Source: Fidelibacterota bacterium | Lineage (GTDB): Bacteria > Fidelibacterota > UBA2242 | DNA length: 34,896 nt | Direction: 5' to 3' | Assembly (NCBI GenBank): GCA_016782645.1 | Contig: JADHYC010000024.1 | Location: forward strand, 1 to 34,896 | In this document: positions 33,561-34,896 of the stretch, piece after piece | Position numbering within the stretch: the first letter of the stretch is position 1 | Layout of the letters: the number at the start of each line of letters is the position of its first letter | Translations under genes and position numbers: made by a program | Notes under the pieces: model-generated | Told to the model about the DNA's origin: nothing | Databases searched by the model: none | The model's input: only the letters and a program-made list of their open reading frames with translations

Positions 33561-34896
33561 ATGATTGATAATGATCATACGGGTTTGAAACAGAAAAAGA
33601 GGAAAGTTATATCCGATAGTGCTGTCCTTTCAATTGTAGAAGTTCTAATTCGTCTGAAAGGGATTATTTTCCTACCAGTCATTATTGCAACAATCGGATT
33701 GGATCATTATGGTGTTTTTGTTCAAATTTTAGTAAATCAATTTTTAATAATATCATTTTGCACATTAGCACTGGGGATGGCATTTTTCAGATATACATCC
33801 CAGTTCGAAGACAATGATGTTGATAATTTAAGCGTAGATTTTTGGACTGTTATCAGTATCAGCGCTATCTTATCCTTGATTGGCGCCGTTGTTATTTATG
33901 TATTGAGTCCTATTATTAGTGAACAGATTTTGGATGGTTTAGGTCTCTCTTCTTTACGATTGTCGTCTGCTTTGGTGATAATTGGAGTGTTTGGAGAACA
34001 ATTGTCCAGATATATACAATCGCGAAGAAGGTTTAAATTATTTGGATTGTATAATATTGCTTATCAACTAGGTCCTTATCTCGGTTTTTGTATTGCATTG
34101 CTAATAAAACCGGATTTATTTTTTGGATTACAGTTTTATATAGGTGTTCAATTTGTAGCTGTCATCTCATTATTTATCATAGTGTTAAGGACAATTCGTT
34201 TCTGTTTACCATCTCTGAGCAGACTAATTAAGTTTATTCGCTATTCATGGGGATTGATGTTTTCATGGATTAGCGGTGGTTTATTATCAAAAATTAATCG
34301 GTACTTTATTGGGTATTTTCTAAATCCGGCTGCTATAGGAATTTATAATATTATTTATGCAGTCGCTTCGTTTTTAGATATGTATACAGTACCTTTTAGA
34401 AAATATTTTGATGTATATTTACCGAAAGAATGGGATAGTGGAAATATAATTAAGGTGAAAGGACAGCTAAAAGAAGGGTTATTATATTATCTCGTCATTT
34501 CAGTTGGTACATTAGTTGGCTTAACGCTCTATCTGAAACCCACTATTTTTTTTCTTTTACAAAAAGATGTTTCTTATATCCCGAATTTTGAATTATTGGT
34601 GTTTTTTATCGGGATAGGACTACTATGCCTTGGAATATCTCGATTTTATGATCCAATAATCAAATTTAAAGAAGTCAACCATCTTAAATTAGGGATTCTA
34701 GTCGTTGCAGTTATAGTGAATGCCGCTTTGAATTATTATTTCATTCCATTGTATGGACTTTTAGGTGCTGCAATAAGTACTTTTTTCGCTTACTTAATTG
34801 TAATTAGTTTTTTAGGTGTTCTTTTTAGGCTCAATCTAAAGCCGGTTTTTTTTATCAAAGCGACAGGAATGATGATTGCAACAATACCTATTTATG
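33561..34896 (+). CDS. Oligosaccharide flippase, Wzx/MOP family (cut by right window edge)
   Basis: I translated the frame from ATG 33561 to the window edge: 445 codons without a stop. After a short basic N-terminus (KQKKRKVISDSAVL) there are about eleven hydrophobic helices. The pattern (EVLIRLKGIIFLPVIIATIGLDHYGVFVQ; LSKINRYFIGYFLNPAAIGIYN in two parts; LGAAISTFFAYLI) is that of polysaccharide biosynthesis membrane proteins of the MOP superfamily: the 'INRYFIGYFLNPAAIGIYN' part equals the family's 'D..ilg.ll....vG.Y..a' motif. It would flip the lipid-linked repeat unit before polymerisation by the Wzy-like protein. Its C-terminus is not in the window; gene start has no clear ribosome site. 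Confidence 0.88.
   Translation, partial: MIDNDHTGLKQKKRKVISDSAVLSIVEVLIRLKGIIFLPVIIATIGLDHYGVFVQILVNQFLIISFCTLALGMAFFRYTSQFEDNDVDNLSVDFWTVISISAILSLIGAVVIYVLSPIISEQILDGLGLSSLRLSSALVIIGVFGEQLSRYIQSRRRFKLFGLYNIAYQLGPYLGFCIALLIKPDLFFGLQFYIGVQFVAVISLFIIVLRTIRFCLPSLSRLIKFIRYSWGLMFSWISGGLLSKINRYFIGYFLNPAAIGIYNIIYAVASFLDMYTVPFRKYFDVYLPKEWDSGNIIKVKGQLKEGLLYYLVISVGTLVGLTLYLKPTIFFLLQKDVSYIPNFELLVFFIGIGLLCLGISRFYDPIIKFKEVNHLKLGILVVAVIVNAALNYYFIPLYGLLGAAISTFFAYLIVISFLGVLFRLNLKPVFFIKATGMMIATIPIY

Overview
The window comes from an AT-rich Gram-negative bacterium. Evidence for an outer membrane is a beta-barrel protein, a Wza-like export protein and a Wzx/Wzy/Wzz polysaccharide set; MurE carries the meso-diaminopimelate motif DNPR. 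The gene mix (DUF4416, ScpA-ScpB-RluB-Cmk-S1, short palindromic and heptamer repeats between genes) resembles lineages of the FCB superphylum (Marinimicrobia, Calditrichota or KSB1-like), but that is an impression, not a phylogeny. Gaps between genes are often short and many genes overlap. TTG and GTG starts are frequent (scpA, tsaD, and three GTG starts in a row in the polysaccharide locus).

Positions 1-3890 hold a minus-strand operon: TetR regulator, outer-membrane barrel protein, ABC ATPase, a four-helix-bundle protein and an ABC permease cut by the window edge. A palindrome overlaps the -35 box of a near-consensus promoter in front of the TetR gene, suggesting autoregulation. The four-helix-bundle gene sits between ATPase and permease, flanked by inverted arrays of 7-nt repeats, and looks like an inserted element. 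Positions 4241-6811 are an ECF sigma factor, its zinc-type anti-sigma factor, and an exported protein of unknown function with an internal duplication.

Positions 6870-12291 are an accessory stretch: DUF4416, an arylamine N-acetyltransferase-like protein, a one-domain asparaginase-like protein, a GNAT acetyltransferase, a type 2 isopentenyl-diphosphate isomerase broken by one in-frame TGA at a Trp position, and the most striking gene of the window: a UshA-like metallophosphatase-fold protein whose frame is interrupted by TGA directly after Cys-Gly, followed 18 nt later by a hairpin with a GGUC loop. I interpret it as a selenoprotein (Cys-Gly-Sec) with a bacterial SECIS element. Positions 12292-13119 have no protein gene but hold tRNA-Ala(GGC), a tRNA-like pseudo-copy and a three-hairpin REP-like element.

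Positions 13120-25755 are housekeeping: murE, an HNH endonuclease, trpS (with a probable iron-sulfur Cys motif), scpA-scpB-rluB-cmk-rpsA (chromosome segregation, ribosome modification, nucleotide and translation functions), a YbbR protein, tsaD and a von Willebrand factor A membrane protein. Positions 25914-34896 are an exopolysaccharide/O-antigen locus: two nucleotide-sugar dehydrogenases around a dTDP-glucose dehydratase supply sugars, SLBB export protein and Wzz chain-length protein form the envelope export machinery, and a Wzy/WaaL-type polymerase or ligase and a Wzx flippase (cut by the right edge) assemble and move the repeat unit. A degenerate second wzz start lies just before wzz.
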